From NCBI RefSeq assembly GCF_022410465.1, contig NZ_JAJSON010000008.1, positions 17,640 through 81,639 on the forward strand: 64,000 nt of DNA, written 5' to 3'. The position numbers were made by a program, and so were the translations under genes. Source of the DNA: Christiangramia crocea (GTDB lineage: Bacteria; Bacteroidota; Bacteroidia; Flavobacteriales; Flavobacteriaceae). Below, in pieces: positions 45,893 to 54,949 of this stretch (the first letter of the stretch is position 1; every line of letters begins with the position of its first letter). Under the pieces are notes generated by a model. The model was not told where the DNA came from, searched no databases, and worked only from the letters and a program-made list of their open reading frames with translations.

Positions 45893-46504
45893 ATGGATAT
45901 AGAAAAAATCTTTCAAGACCTGAAGTTTGACTTACAATCGATAAACAGAAGAGCAAATGAAAGATTGCTAAAAGAAGAACAGATTAGGTCTAGTATTTAT
46001 TGTTCTCTACGAAACCAGGGGTATATAGTTGCGGCAGAAAGGAATTATGATAAGAATTCAGAGGTTGAATGCGATTTGGTCTTTTGGGGAAATTCGAAAT
46101 CAGAATCCTGGATGGAGATAAAAACTGCCAGGTATTCAAAAGCAATAAATGATGTTAGAAAATTAGATAAATTCGGGAAGGATAGTTGGAATAACGGAGA
46201 AAAAGGTCAATTCAGAAGCTGGAAAAAGGATATTGAAAAATTTGATCTATTAAAAAATAAGGATGTTGGGAAATACTTTGTTCTTGTAGAACAATGCTTT
46301 GATGAATCACTATTTGATAAATTGTATTCACAGGATAGATATGAGATGAAACAGCTTTTCGGGAAATTTGAATACAAAAAAATTGAATTTGAATTAAAAT
46401 GGAATAAAGCCCCGGTCAATAAATGTATCGTAAGAATATTTGACCTAAAGAACTACAGCCAAGAACGAATACCTCAAATGGCGGGTTTTACAGAAAAGAA
46501 TTAA
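45893..46504 (+). CDS. PD-(D/E)XK-like nuclease domain protein
   Basis: A 203-residue soluble protein. After an N-terminal helix (EEQIRSSIYCSLRNQGYIVAAERNY) comes VECDLVFWG followed by SWMEIKTARYSK. That is E...D...ExK, the usual layout of a PD-(D/E)XK restriction-like core, with a helix after it. No specificity or methylase partner is adjacent. It is a stand-alone passenger between repeat copies, 0.7 kb past Gabija, so a defence role is plausible but unproven. The family name is unknown to me. Confidence 0.65.
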   Translation: MDIEKIFQDLKFDLQSINRRANERLLKEEQIRSSIYCSLRNQGYIVAAERNYDKNSEVECDLVFWGNSKSESWMEIKTARYSKAINDVRKLDKFGKDSWNNGEKGQFRSWKKDIEKFDLLKNKDVGKYFVLVEQCFDESLFDKLYSQDRYEMKQLFGKFEYKKIEFELKWNKAPVNKCIVRIFDLKNYSQERIPQMAGFTEKN

Positions 46505-46509
46505 ATTAG

Positions 46510-46575
46510 TTTCCATAACAAACAAAACCGTAACCCAACCTGCGATAAGGGAGATCACTGGTGCATTAAAAACAA
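46510..46575 (+). repeat. Degenerate cassette-boundary repeat copy 3
   Basis: Only the right part (CACTGGTGCATTAAAAAC) resembles the ends of other copies such as GGTGTGTGCAATTAAAAA at 47191. The core segment is missing. Confidence 0.25.
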
Positions 46576-46590
46576 AAAGAAAGGCCTGGA

Positions 46591-47067
46591 ATGTCAAGAA
46601 ATAAAGAGCTCGCAAACAGGCTGGCCGAAGTCCTGTTGAACGGAGGCTGGATAGCAAACACGAATTACAAATCGCAGATAGAAGCTGTGACCTGGAAACA
46701 GGCGACTCAGAAAATCGGCACCCTGAACAGCATTGCTGCCCTCACCTTTCACGTGAATTATTATTTAGCGGGAATTATAAATGTTTTTAAAGGCGGCGGG
46801 CTTGAGATACGTGATAAATATAGTTTCGACATGCCCCCGATCGAATCTCAATCTGATTGGGAAAGGCTCAGGAGTGAATTTATCATTAATTCGGAAATTC
46901 TTGTTCAGGAAATTTCTGAGCTGGCCGATAGCAAACCGGATGAGCCATTTGCTGACGAAAAATACGGAACCTATTTAAGGAATATTGAAGGAGTTATCGA
47001 ACACAGCTATTATCATCTTGGACAAATTTCGCTGTTAAAAAAGATGATTACAGAAACCGATAAATAA
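46591..47067 (+). CDS. DinB/YfiT-like four-helix protein
   Basis: A 158-residue helical bundle of the DinB superfamily. The metal-binding histidines appear in LTFHVNYYLAG and EGVIEHSYYHLGQISLL (H..HxxxH pattern). Many members are thiol-S-transferases or DNA-damage-induced proteins of unknown role. It is a single gene between repeat copies 3 and 4. Confidence 0.85.
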   Translation: MSRNKELANRLAEVLLNGGWIANTNYKSQIEAVTWKQATQKIGTLNSIAALTFHVNYYLAGIINVFKGGGLEIRDKYSFDMPPIESQSDWERLRSEFIINSEILVQEISELADSKPDEPFADEKYGTYLRNIEGVIEHSYYHLGQISLLKKMITETDK

Positions 47068-47093
47068 TTACTGCCACCAATAAAGATTACCAG

Positions 47094-47204
47094 AAAATAG
47101 GCGATAGCCATAGAAATAAAATAATTATCTTAACCAATGAACCGGGTATAAGCCGTAAGCCCTGCTTCGAGAGCTTTCTATAAGCGAAACCGGTGTGTGC
47201 AATT
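47094..47204 (+). repeat. Cassette-boundary repeat copy 4
   Basis: It contains GAAATAAAATAATTATCTTA, then GAACCGGGTATAAGCCGTAA and CCCTGCTTCGAGAGCTTTC, and ends GGTGTGTGCAATTA 13 bp before the next ATG. Confidence 0.6.
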
Positions 47205-47216
47205 AAAAATAATATT

Positions 47217-49220
47217 ATGGATCATAAGCTTATAAGATTAATAGTACTGCTGATACTATTTCAGGTAAGTGTCATCCAGGCCCAGGTTAAAAAAGCTGAA
47301 CTGGTTAAGGGTGAATTTATTGAATCGGGAATCAATTCAGAAGAAAAACATCACTACAGCATCGATCTTAAGAAAGATCAGTTTGCATTTTTTAAATTGA
47401 TGCAAAATGGAATAGATCTAAAGGTCACAACCTATAGCCCGCTGGGGGAGAAACTGGAGGAATTTGACAGCCCCAACTACAGGAACGGTTATGAAATGTT
47501 TAGCATATCTTCTAACCAGGAAGGCAGGTTCCTTATAGAAGTTGAATCGATCGGTGAAAAAGATCATGCCGGCCAGTACACATTGTTTGTACAGAGTATA
47601 AAACCTAAGGCAGTTACCCAGGAAGACCAGGTTGATGAACTTTTTACTGCCTGGGACACTAATGATACTCCGGGAGCGGCGGTGGCGATCGTTAAGGATG
47701 GGTCTGTCCTGTATAAAAAGGGCTATGGCATTGCTAATCTGGAATACGACATCCCTATAACTCCTTCTACCGTATTTCATATCGCTTCCGTCTCAAAACA
47801 GTTTACTGTTTTCTCAGTTCTGTTGCTGGAAAAACAGGGAAAATTGAGTCTGGATGATGATATAAGGAAATATATTCCCGAAGTGCCCGACTTTGGAAAG
47901 ACCATCACTTTAAGGCATTTGGCTTCTCACACCAGCGGGTTAAGAGATCAATGGAATTTATTGACGATGGCCGGCTGGCGAATGGACGATGTTATTACCA
48001 AAGAACATATTCTGAAACTCGTGAGCAGGCAAAAGGAATTAAACTTTGATCCCGGTGATGAATTCGCATATTGCAATACAGGGTTTACGCTTCTGGCCGA
48101 AGTGGTTTCAAGGGTCTCTGATATGTCTTTTGCTGAATTTACCAAAGCGAACATTTTTGAACCCTTAGGAATGAAGAATAGCCTTTTTTACGATGATCAT
48201 GAGAAAATTGTAAAGAACCGGGCCTATTCCTATAAATCTGATTCAGATCAATATAAAAAGAGCGTGTTGAATTACGCGAATGTGGGAGCCACCAGTCTTT
48301 TTACCACCGTGGAAGATCTAAGACTGTGGGCCATGAATTTTACAGACATTAAGGTGGGAGATGCATCTATTATTACTAAAATGAATACGCCTGCCGTACT
48401 GAACAACGGCGAAAGCTTTGGAGGAGCTCTTGGTCAGTTCGTTGGTGATTATAAAGGATTGAAGGAAATACAACATGGAGGCGCAGACGCCGGTTACAGA
48501 TCTTATTTAACCCGCTTTCCTGAAGAGAGCTTTGCGGTGGCTGTACTCAGTAATTCCAACGGATTCAATACCAGTAGAATAGCGCATAAAGTGACAGACA
48601 TTTATCTGAAAGGTAAAATTAAGATCGAGGAGACACCTGAAGAAGTTAAAGAAGAAAACGAACCGGAGGTCGTGGCCATTGATCAAAGCATATTAGAGAA
48701 ATATACTGGCGATTTTGAATTAGAACCAGGCTTTATTCTTACAATAAGCTCTGAGGATTCTCAATTAATGGTCCAGGCAACAGGACAACCAAAGGCTTTA
48801 CTGCAACCGGTTTCCATGGCAGAATTTACGGTAGAAGGCGTTGAAGCTAAAATTGAGTTCATCCCTAATGAAGAAAATAATATAGATCTTCTAAAACTCC
48901 ATCAGGGAGGGCAGATCATGGAAGCTCCAAGAGTGAAAAAATTCGACAAGGCTTCTGTGGATCTTTCTGACTTTGCAGGGGAATTTTACAGCGAAGAACT
49001 GGCCACCACATACTTCTTCAGGCTTGGTAATGATGGTCTGGTTGCCAGACATAACAGGTTAAGCGACTTTAAACTGATTCCTGTAAAGAAGGATATGTTT
49101 AAAAGTGACGTCTGGTTTTTTGGGCAGGTTGAATTTATCAGGGACGAGAATGATGTCATTAAAGGATGTAAGGTATCCAATGGGCGGGTGCGAAACCTGT
49201 TTTTTGAAAAGCGAGAGTAA
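47217..49220 (+). CDS. Secreted serine beta-lactamase-family hydrolase
   Basis: A 667-residue protein starting at the ATG at 47217 with a signal peptide (LIRLIVLLILFQVSVIQA). Residues ~20-130 form a PPC-like beta domain. A class C beta-lactamase/esterase domain follows with the SxxK motif HIASVSKQF, the YxN-type AYCNTGFTLL and HGGADAGYRS. The last ~170 residues are a beta-rich lipocalin-like part. It is likely periplasmic. Beta-lactam hydrolysis cannot be assumed, as the group is dominated by esterases and peptidases. Confidence 0.87.
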   Translation: MDHKLIRLIVLLILFQVSVIQAQVKKAELVKGEFIESGINSEEKHHYSIDLKKDQFAFFKLMQNGIDLKVTTYSPLGEKLEEFDSPNYRNGYEMFSISSNQEGRFLIEVESIGEKDHAGQYTLFVQSIKPKAVTQEDQVDELFTAWDTNDTPGAAVAIVKDGSVLYKKGYGIANLEYDIPITPSTVFHIASVSKQFTVFSVLLLEKQGKLSLDDDIRKYIPEVPDFGKTITLRHLASHTSGLRDQWNLLTMAGWRMDDVITKEHILKLVSRQKELNFDPGDEFAYCNTGFTLLAEVVSRVSDMSFAEFTKANIFEPLGMKNSLFYDDHEKIVKNRAYSYKSDSDQYKKSVLNYANVGATSLFTTVEDLRLWAMNFTDIKVGDASIITKMNTPAVLNNGESFGGALGQFVGDYKGLKEIQHGGADAGYRSYLTRFPEESFAVAVLSNSNGFNTSRIAHKVTDIYLKGKIKIEETPEEVKEENEPEVVAIDQSILEKYTGDFELEPGFILTISSEDSQLMVQATGQPKALLQPVSMAEFTVEGVEAKIEFIPNEENNIDLLKLHQGGQIMEAPRVKKFDKASVDLSDFAGEFYSEELATTYFFRLGNDGLVARHNRLSDFKLIPVKKDMFKSDVWFFGQVEFIRDENDVIKGCKVSNGRVRNLFFEKRE

Positions 49221-49332
49221 TTGGTAGGCCCGCATCCGTACTCCGACAGTTCCCTGTAAAACTAAACTTCAATACTCTAAAAAAACCTTGAAATTTTGCC
49301 CGGTGAGAACAGGAGGTGATAAAGTATGATTT

Positions 49333-49440
49333 AAACAGGTGCCAGCCTTAGAAAGAAAATAATTAACTTCACCACCAAACCGTGACCAGGACGTAATCCC
49401 TGCTTTGACAGCTTTCGATAGTCCGGACCGGGAGTAATAA
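49333..49440 (+). repeat. Cassette-boundary repeat copy 5
   Basis: It starts AAACAGGTGCCAGCCTTAG, has the core GAAAGAAAATAATTAACTTC, then CCCTGCTTTGACAGCTTTCG (compare copy 4), and ends CCGGGAGTAATAATTT. Confidence 0.65.
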
Positions 49441-49453
49441 TTTCATAAATCAT

Positions 49454-49831
49454 ATGTTTCCAGAAGAGCTCTATACCTATTTAGCGAATAATACATTAGT
49501 TGAAATAAAAGGAGGTACCACCAGACTGACCTTTTTAAAGATCTGGATGGTAGAAATAGATAAACGAATTTTCGCCAGAAGCTGGAACAAAAGCGAAAGA
49601 AGCTGGTTTACGGAATTCCAGAAAACAGGAATCGGGGAATTGAAATTCGGTGAAAATATAATCAGAGTAAAAGCTGAGAAAATTGATCCGGGTAACCCGA
49701 TTAATCAAAAAATTAGTGAAGCATACCTCGGGAAATATAACCAGCCCGGGAATTTAAAATATGCAGAAGGCATTTCGCAGCCTGAATATTTCGATTATAC
49801 AATGGAATTTTCACCTCAGGATTCTGTTTAG
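49454..49831 (+). CDS. DUF2255 family protein
   Basis: A 125-residue small beta-rich protein with the DUF2255 features LVEIKGG, IWMVEIDKRIFARSWNKSERSWFTEF and a terminal AYLGKYN element. The function of the family is unknown (a flavin-reductase-like split barrel has been suggested). It is a single passenger gene, 14 bp after copy 5. Confidence 0.75.
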   Translation: MFPEELYTYLANNTLVEIKGGTTRLTFLKIWMVEIDKRIFARSWNKSERSWFTEFQKTGIGELKFGENIIRVKAEKIDPGNPINQKISEAYLGKYNQPGNLKYAEGISQPEYFDYTMEFSPQDSV

Positions 49832-49839
49832 AATTGCTC

Positions 49840-49908
49840 ATACAGGCGGTAGCCTGGAAAGAGAATAAGTATCCACACAACATAGTTAAGCCTAAGCATC
49901 CACCTGTG
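49840..49908 (+). repeat. Cassette-boundary repeat copy 6 (degenerate)
   Basis: ACAGGCGGTAGCCTGGAAAG followed by AGAATAAGTATCCAC and TAGTTAAGCCTAAGC keeps the left half of the family; the right half is not recognisable. Confidence 0.4.
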
Positions 49909-49979
49909 AAATATCATGATAAACCTATGTATCGATCGTAATAACTTTTAAATCAAATAGTTATATATTCTTAAAGTAA

Positions 49980-50000
49980 AAATGCTTAACTTAAGCATTT
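49980..50000. repeat. Perfect 21-bp palindrome
   Basis: AAATGCTTAA and TTAAGCATTT flank one C in a 282-bp gap. It could act as an operator or a terminator-like hairpin; it lacks a T-run on either strand. Confidence 0.45.
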
Positions 50001-50113
50001 CTAAGTTTTCCGCAGAAATTCCCTGCAGCTGCCGGAATCTTTCCCCACACGTCCAGCTTTTGATATGACAGCCCATGGGGCATTGTATTTAATGAATATT
50101 TCAGTTAAATATT

Positions 50114-50668
50114 ATGGGAAAATGGACATTGATACTATCTTTTTTTCTTTTCAATATTCCGGTAATTCAAAGCCAGATCATTGATAAATATTCAATTTCC
50201 GGAAAAGGGACCATGGACATTTTTACTGATTCCTTTTTTGAAGGAATCGATCTAAATATCTTTTCCAGATCTTATATATATACCATCGGGTACTACGATG
50301 GAGAAGAGTATTTTAATGATTTTCTTTTCCCTGATTCCCCGGAAGAAAAGTTTTATCAATTCAACTTATTATTTGGAAAATATATTGACTTGCAACGCCA
50401 GAATTTCAGAATTCGATACCAGGCTGGAATAGGACGGTTTTGGGGAACTTTAAGAACTGATGAGTTAGATCCGGAGTTCGGTGATTTTAATGTTAGCCAC
50501 TATCTTTCAGAAGAATTTTCAACGATTGGTTTTCCAGTTAAAATTGGGGGAAGATATATTCCTTTTAACTTTCTAAGTATTGGAGTAGATATACAGGCTA
50601 ATCTGAACGCTGAAAGAGTTATAATCAGACCCATGTTGTGTCTGGACATTGGAAAATTAAAGGATTGA
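50114..50668 (+). CDS. Secreted protein of unknown family
   Basis: A 184-residue protein with a signal peptide (WTLILSFFLFNIPVIQS before QIID). The mature part is rich in Tyr/Phe/Gly with alternating strands (YTIGYYDGEEYF, FNLLFGKYIDL, RIRYQAGIGRFW, FPVKIGGRYIPFNFLSIGVD), so a periplasmic or outer-membrane beta protein is likely. I do not recognise the family. It is another single passenger gene. Confidence 0.6.
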   Translation: MGKWTLILSFFLFNIPVIQSQIIDKYSISGKGTMDIFTDSFFEGIDLNIFSRSYIYTIGYYDGEEYFNDFLFPDSPEEKFYQFNLLFGKYIDLQRQNFRIRYQAGIGRFWGTLRTDELDPEFGDFNVSHYLSEEFSTIGFPVKIGGRYIPFNFLSIGVDIQANLNAERVIIRPMLCLDIGKLKD

Positions 50669-50691
50669 AGAAAAGCACTAAGCACAACAAC

Positions 50692-50757
50692 GCATAACCC
50701 AAACAGGCGGTACAGTTAGAAATAAATTAATTAACCTGGCCAACCCAGGTCTTAATA
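50692..50757 (+). repeat. Cassette-boundary repeat copy 7
   Basis: AAACAGGCGGTACAGTTAG plus the AATAAATTAATTAAC core. The first 35 bp (50701-50735) are identical to copy 11 at 55913-55947, 5.2 kb away. It then reads CTGGCC and CCAGGTCTTAA and ends 9 bp before the next ATG. Confidence 0.65.
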
Positions 50758-50765
50758 TAGATGAA

Positions 50766-51395
50766 ATGAAAAGGAACAATATATCTCTCTGGTATTTTAT
50801 TGCATCAGGCCTATTGCTAATTCTCCTATTCATTATACAATTAAAGTATCCTGAAATATTAGAATTGGAAACAAAATGGCTGATAATAGCCTTGGTACCA
50901 CTTTTAGTTGGAATAATCTTAAAGGGATTAGTAAGGAAAGTAAAGGGATTTGGAATTGAGTTAGAAATTTCTCCTTCTAGTAAACCTATTGGAGATAATG
51001 AAAAAGAAGAGAAACTTGAAGATGTTTATAGGGATTTAAAAAAGTTGCCAGCTGACTATTATTATATTAATCATACTTCATTTTTGAGACAACAAAAACA
51101 AGATGAATTTAAGAAAAGAACAAAATTAAATCGACCTCATTACGATATCCGTGTGATAATTGACTCCTACTATAATTGTGCTTTAAGTCGGATTAAATAT
51201 GTAAAATACTATTTGCATAAGAATTACCCTGAACCAATTCAGTTAAGATCTAATTCGAAAAATAAATTTTGCCTTAAGGAAATTGCATGGGGGGAGTATG
51301 TTATTGTGGCAAAAGTGTACATGAAAGATATTTCGAAGCCTATAATTCTCGAAAGGTATATTACCTTATGGGATAGCGGACCACGGCTAGATTGA
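50766..51395 (+). CDS. Membrane-anchored protein of unknown function
   Basis: A 209-residue protein with two membrane segments near the start (WYFIASGLLLILLFIIQL and WLIIALVPLLVGIILKGLV). A hydrophilic domain of ~150 residues follows, with charged and aromatic residues (TKLNRPHYDIRVIIDSYYNC, YVKYYLHKNYPEPI). AT-rich codons like those of gajAB set it apart from most genes upstream. I do not recognise the family. Two membrane spans plus a soluble domain also occur in effector-type defence proteins, but nothing specific supports that. Confidence 0.6.
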   Translation: MKRNNISLWYFIASGLLLILLFIIQLKYPEILELETKWLIIALVPLLVGIILKGLVRKVKGFGIELEISPSSKPIGDNEKEEKLEDVYRDLKKLPADYYYINHTSFLRQQKQDEFKKRTKLNRPHYDIRVIIDSYYNCALSRIKYVKYYLHKNYPEPIQLRSNSKNKFCLKEIAWGEYVIVAKVYMKDISKPIILERYITLWDSGPRLD

Positions 51396-51429
51396 TAGTT
51401 AAATTTATTTTATTTAGTCCTTATTGAAA

Positions 51430-51517
51430 GTAGTAAAAGAAAATAATTAACCTAATCAACAAAGCAGGAGGAAAGCCAGGTATGTTTCCCTACTCCCGCA
51501 ACCTGTGCTGGCTGTTA
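51430..51517 (+). repeat. Cassette-boundary repeat copy 8
   Basis: It holds the core AAAAGAAAATAATTAACC, then CAACAAAGCAGGAGGAAAGC and CCCTACTCCCGCAACCTGTG, which parallels the right arm of copy 1 (CCCTACTCCCGCTACTTGTG). The left arm is lost. Confidence 0.6.
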
Positions 51518-51537
51518 CGGATAAAATATTTTATCCG
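51518..51537. terminator. 20-bp perfect palindrome between convergent genes
   Basis: CGGATAAAATATTTTATCCG lies 23 bp after the stop of the minus-strand secreted hydrolase gene. It could be a bidirectional terminator, though its stem is AT-rich. Confidence 0.4.
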
Positions 51538-51560
51538 GTCAGCTCACAAAATTCAAAGCT

Positions 51561-53930
51561 TTATCTTCTCAAAACCATTCTTTTAATTACGGTTTCATTA
51601 TTTGAACTAATTCGAAAAATGTAAATTCCTGAAGGTAATTCAGCTCCATTATAGGTTATGGATTTAGGTCCGGGTTTTTGAATACCATTAAAAAGTACAT
51701 CTATCTCTTTTCCCCTCATGTCATAAACAGCTATCTTGATCATTGTTCTGTCATTTAAATTGTAGTCAATAGTCGTATAGGAACTAAAGGGGTTGGGATA
51801 GATCATTGCAGGCTTTTTTTGTGAATTATCTTCAAATAAATCTATGTCTGGTATCTCCCTGTTAATTTGATTGAGCCTATTGGTGAAAGATGGTTGTTCT
51901 ATAACCACATCTTCAGATTTTAATGTAGAATTTCCTGAATTATCGGTGGCCTGATAGGTTACAGTATATATTCTTCTGGTATACTTTCCACTTCTTTCTG
52001 CTCGTAATTTAAAGAACAGATCTTCAGTACCATATTCGGCTCCCAGAATATCGGGAGTTGTGTTACCACTCCCGATCTCAGAAGCATTATCTGAAGAAAC
52101 TATACTATACAAAGTGATGCTTTCTACATACCCGCATAGATCTTCTGCTTCCACGGTCGCACTTATATCGATCATCTTATGATTTGGGGGCCATAAATAA
52201 TCCGGGGTTAAAGTGACCAGCAACTCAGGACCTGTTGTATCCAAAACTTCAACAACAACCCAGTCCCTGTCTATATGACCAACCAAATCTGTTATGATTA
52301 ACTCAATACAATTCTCGCCAAATGGTAATAGAACTTCTGTTTCTTCTCCATAAACTGTCCCGAAATCACCCGTCCAGGCATATCTAAGTGAATCCCCATC
52401 CGGATCTGTAGACTGAGATCCGTCCAGTGTTACTAAAGCTCCATCCTGGCCTGTACAATCCACTACCTGGTCTTCTCCCGCGACCGCCGTAGGTGGTTTA
52501 TTTATTTCTTCATATAAACTGATCAATCCTTGTGAAACTTTACAAAGATCAGGGTTATAAGGACGATCTGGCCAGACCTGATTAACAGGCAGGCTTTCCA
52601 GGGCCATTAGTTTCTGTTTTCTTAAGGTGCCATTTCCGTTTGACCATCCGCTCAAAATAGATCCCGTTCTGGCTGGCCAGGAAAGACCTGTACATCCATT
52701 TCCACATTCAGGGCTCGTTTTTAATCGAACACCTAAGGGAACGGTTAAATCTGGACCACGGTAACCCACAATTTCACCATGCCCATCAAAATTCCAACCG
52801 ACGCCTTCTCCAGCCGGACAACATGCAGTGTTTGAGATGGAAGGAGCAATTGGCCAGCCTCCGGGATCTTTATTACGAGAAATCCCGGTAAATGCATCCA
52901 GCATAACAACTGCTTCCTGTGATGAAATTCCTCCTGTTGGTCTACTGTGCCCAAAACGGTAGGAAGATTCAAAATCAAATGGAAATAAGGCTTCCTGTTG
53001 ATAGCGGTGATGTAGATTAATGATATTTCTTTCAAATCTTATGGCAGGCGCGTCCCAGTCAAAATAAACAGATAAGGCACATAAAGGATCGTTTGATCCA
53101 ATTACCGGAGGTCTTATCAACCATTCACCTGCAGGGGTACAATTTGGTCTTAATATTGTGCCTGTATTTTGAGTCTTTCTGTATCCTCTAAATCCATCAC
53201 GGCTAACCCGCCATCGGGTCCAGTTAAAATCCGGGTTTGTACCTAAGCTTGATTCACCAGAAAAAGGGATGTTGCGGTTACCTACGGGGTCAATGGGTGC
53301 CAGAATATCAATGAGCTCATTGGTTTCCGATCCCAAATGTACAACCGCTCCTCCTCCCATACTGTGGCCTGCCACTATAATTATAGCATTGGGATTATGT
53401 TCTCTAATCTCCTTAAGAAAAATCTTTGCATCTTCGAGGAATTGATAATCCTCTCCAGGCAAGGCTTTTTTCGCCGCGGCCTTCAGAGTTGCAAATTTAA
53501 GACCATCCTTAACTAAATTACCAGGATGCGAATCGTTATGGTGTAAGGGCCTTTCCATATACGGAGCCAATAAATTATTCCACCATGCATAATGCACATA
53601 AGCTCCTTTATCCATAAGAAATCTGGCAAAGTTATATAACATCATCTCGTCCAAATACTTATTTGAGGCATAACCACTTACAATTAACGCATAAATGGGA
53701 CGGCCATTAGGAATATATATCGTTTCATCTCTGGGAGTGACGTCATTCCAGATTGGTGGAACTGGAAATCCTACCTCAGTTATACCGGTGTTTTTTACTG
53801 GAAGATGGACCGCAAAGGTATTAGCTGGCGGATCATTACTGCAGTTTTCCTGTCCTAAGAGATAGGAAAATTGAAAAAGAATTAATAATAAAATTATGGA
53901 ATGCCCAGGTTTGAATACTGTTTTCATCAT
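51561..53930 (-). CDS. Secreted alpha/beta hydrolase with PKD-like domain and T9SS sorting tail
   Basis: A 789-residue export protein. A signal peptide (SIILLLILFQFSYLLG) precedes an alpha/beta hydrolase domain with the nucleophile elbow VAGHSMGGGAV (Ser190). Near residues 480-530 a PKD/REJ-like repeat (PTAVAGEDQVVDCTG...DGSQSTDPDGDSL; landmark GSQSTDPDGD) is followed by a further beta domain with DYLWPPNHKMIDI. The last ~75 residues are a type A T9SS sorting domain (IYPNPFSSYTT... ending IKRMVLRR). It is probably a cell-surface or secreted lipase/esterase. It runs opposite to its neighbours inside the repeat-bounded region. Confidence 0.85.
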   Translation of the reverse strand: MMKTVFKPGHSIILLLILFQFSYLLGQENCSNDPPANTFAVHLPVKNTGITEVGFPVPPIWNDVTPRDETIYIPNGRPIYALIVSGYASNKYLDEMMLYNFARFLMDKGAYVHYAWWNNLLAPYMERPLHHNDSHPGNLVKDGLKFATLKAAAKKALPGEDYQFLEDAKIFLKEIREHNPNAIIIVAGHSMGGGAVVHLGSETNELIDILAPIDPVGNRNIPFSGESSLGTNPDFNWTRWRVSRDGFRGYRKTQNTGTILRPNCTPAGEWLIRPPVIGSNDPLCALSVYFDWDAPAIRFERNIINLHHRYQQEALFPFDFESSYRFGHSRPTGGISSQEAVVMLDAFTGISRNKDPGGWPIAPSISNTACCPAGEGVGWNFDGHGEIVGYRGPDLTVPLGVRLKTSPECGNGCTGLSWPARTGSILSGWSNGNGTLRKQKLMALESLPVNQVWPDRPYNPDLCKVSQGLISLYEEINKPPTAVAGEDQVVDCTGQDGALVTLDGSQSTDPDGDSLRYAWTGDFGTVYGEETEVLLPFGENCIELIITDLVGHIDRDWVVVEVLDTTGPELLVTLTPDYLWPPNHKMIDISATVEAEDLCGYVESITLYSIVSSDNASEIGSGNTTPDILGAEYGTEDLFFKLRAERSGKYTRRIYTVTYQATDNSGNSTLKSEDVVIEQPSFTNRLNQINREIPDIDLFEDNSQKKPAMIYPNPFSSYTTIDYNLNDRTMIKIAVYDMRGKEIDVLFNGIQKPGPKSITYNGAELPSGIYIFRISSNNETVIKRMVLRR

Positions 53931-54120
53931 AATAGTGATTTAACAAATACCATTATGAAGCAGGACAACAAGTATCTATAATTTCTTAAAGCTATAAAAT
54001 ACTTTTTACATACAGCAAGGTTTTCTTTTATAAAATACTGAAAATCAAATTATTAAATACTTTAATTAGTTTTAAATCGATAAATTTATAGTTTCAAATA
54101 TTTGTGAATTTAAATTTTAT

Positions 54121-54170
54121 CAGGGCATAAGACCTAATCCGGCAACTTGTTTAAGCAGGACCGCTGTGTG
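54121..54170 (+). repeat. Cassette-boundary repeat copy 9 (right part only)
   Basis: AAGACCTAATCCGGCAACTTG followed by GACCGCTGTGTGAT resembles the right end of copies 1 and 4. It abuts the next start codon. Confidence 0.4.
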
Positions 54171-54172
54171 AT

Positions 54173-54934
54173 ATGATAAAAGGATTTATAGCGATGAAAT
54201 CGATAAGAAATTTTCGAAAAGAATGGGTTATAACAACATCCCTGGGATATCTGCTGGGATTTTTATGTTTTATCCTAATTGGATCAATCGCTTCATTAAT
54301 TGCTCCCGAGGCGATCGCAGATATCAGTCCTGCTAATAGGCCTCAACAGCTTGACCCTGCCAATCTTCCTGACTGGCTGGATCGCTCCACCTACGAGGCT
54401 TTGTATCTACATAATCTCTGGCAACATCTAATAATGTATCCTGTTTTTGGAGCATTACTGGGAAGTTTGCAGTCTATGGTACTGAAAAAATATATTCTGA
54501 AAGTATGGCCCTGGATTTTGGCGTCCATCTTCGGATTCCTGATAATTATATCTGGTGAGCTTATTCAAAGGCATCTTGTTATAGGTCCGCATGCGGGACC
54601 GGTTGAACCAATATTCATCGTTTTAGGCGGAGGGGGTATTACGGGTATTATACAATGGTACTGGTTGCGAACACAAAATATTACGGCTGCTAAATGGCTG
54701 ATATTATGGATCTCCGGAATAATACTGGGAATTATTGCAGCAATAGCTTTTTTAATGGGACTTGGTGCGTTGATTGGAGATGCTATAGCTTTTCTCGAAG
54801 AGAATGCGCCAAAAGTTGCTTTCGGTATTGAACTCGGACTTTTTGGAGCAATTACCGGTGCGGTGGCAGGATGGATAAGTGCAAAACCTCTCTATCAGCA
54901 ACTGAACAAAAATAACACTGGTAATATTAGTTGA
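54173..54934 (+). CDS. Polytopic membrane protein of unknown function
   Basis: A 253-residue protein with six or seven hydrophobic segments and glycine-rich helices (GYLLGFLCFILIGSIASLIA, GGITGIIQWYWLR, LFGAITGAVAGWI). An in-frame ATG at 54194 (MKSIRNFRKEW) could be the true start. Similar proteins occur in cyanobacteria and flavobacteria without a known role. It is a single gene between repeat copies 9 and 10. Confidence 0.65.
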   Translation: MIKGFIAMKSIRNFRKEWVITTSLGYLLGFLCFILIGSIASLIAPEAIADISPANRPQQLDPANLPDWLDRSTYEALYLHNLWQHLIMYPVFGALLGSLQSMVLKKYILKVWPWILASIFGFLIIISGELIQRHLVIGPHAGPVEPIFIVLGGGGITGIIQWYWLRTQNITAAKWLILWISGIILGIIAAIAFLMGLGALIGDAIAFLEENAPKVAFGIELGLFGAITGAVAGWISAKPLYQQLNKNNTGNIS

Positions 54935-54949
54935 TCATTGGGAATAGTT

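Noticed and set aside
47217..49220. Beta-lactam resistance gene
   Set aside because: SxxK-type serine hydrolases of this class are mostly esterases or peptidases; nothing specific indicates beta-lactam hydrolysis.
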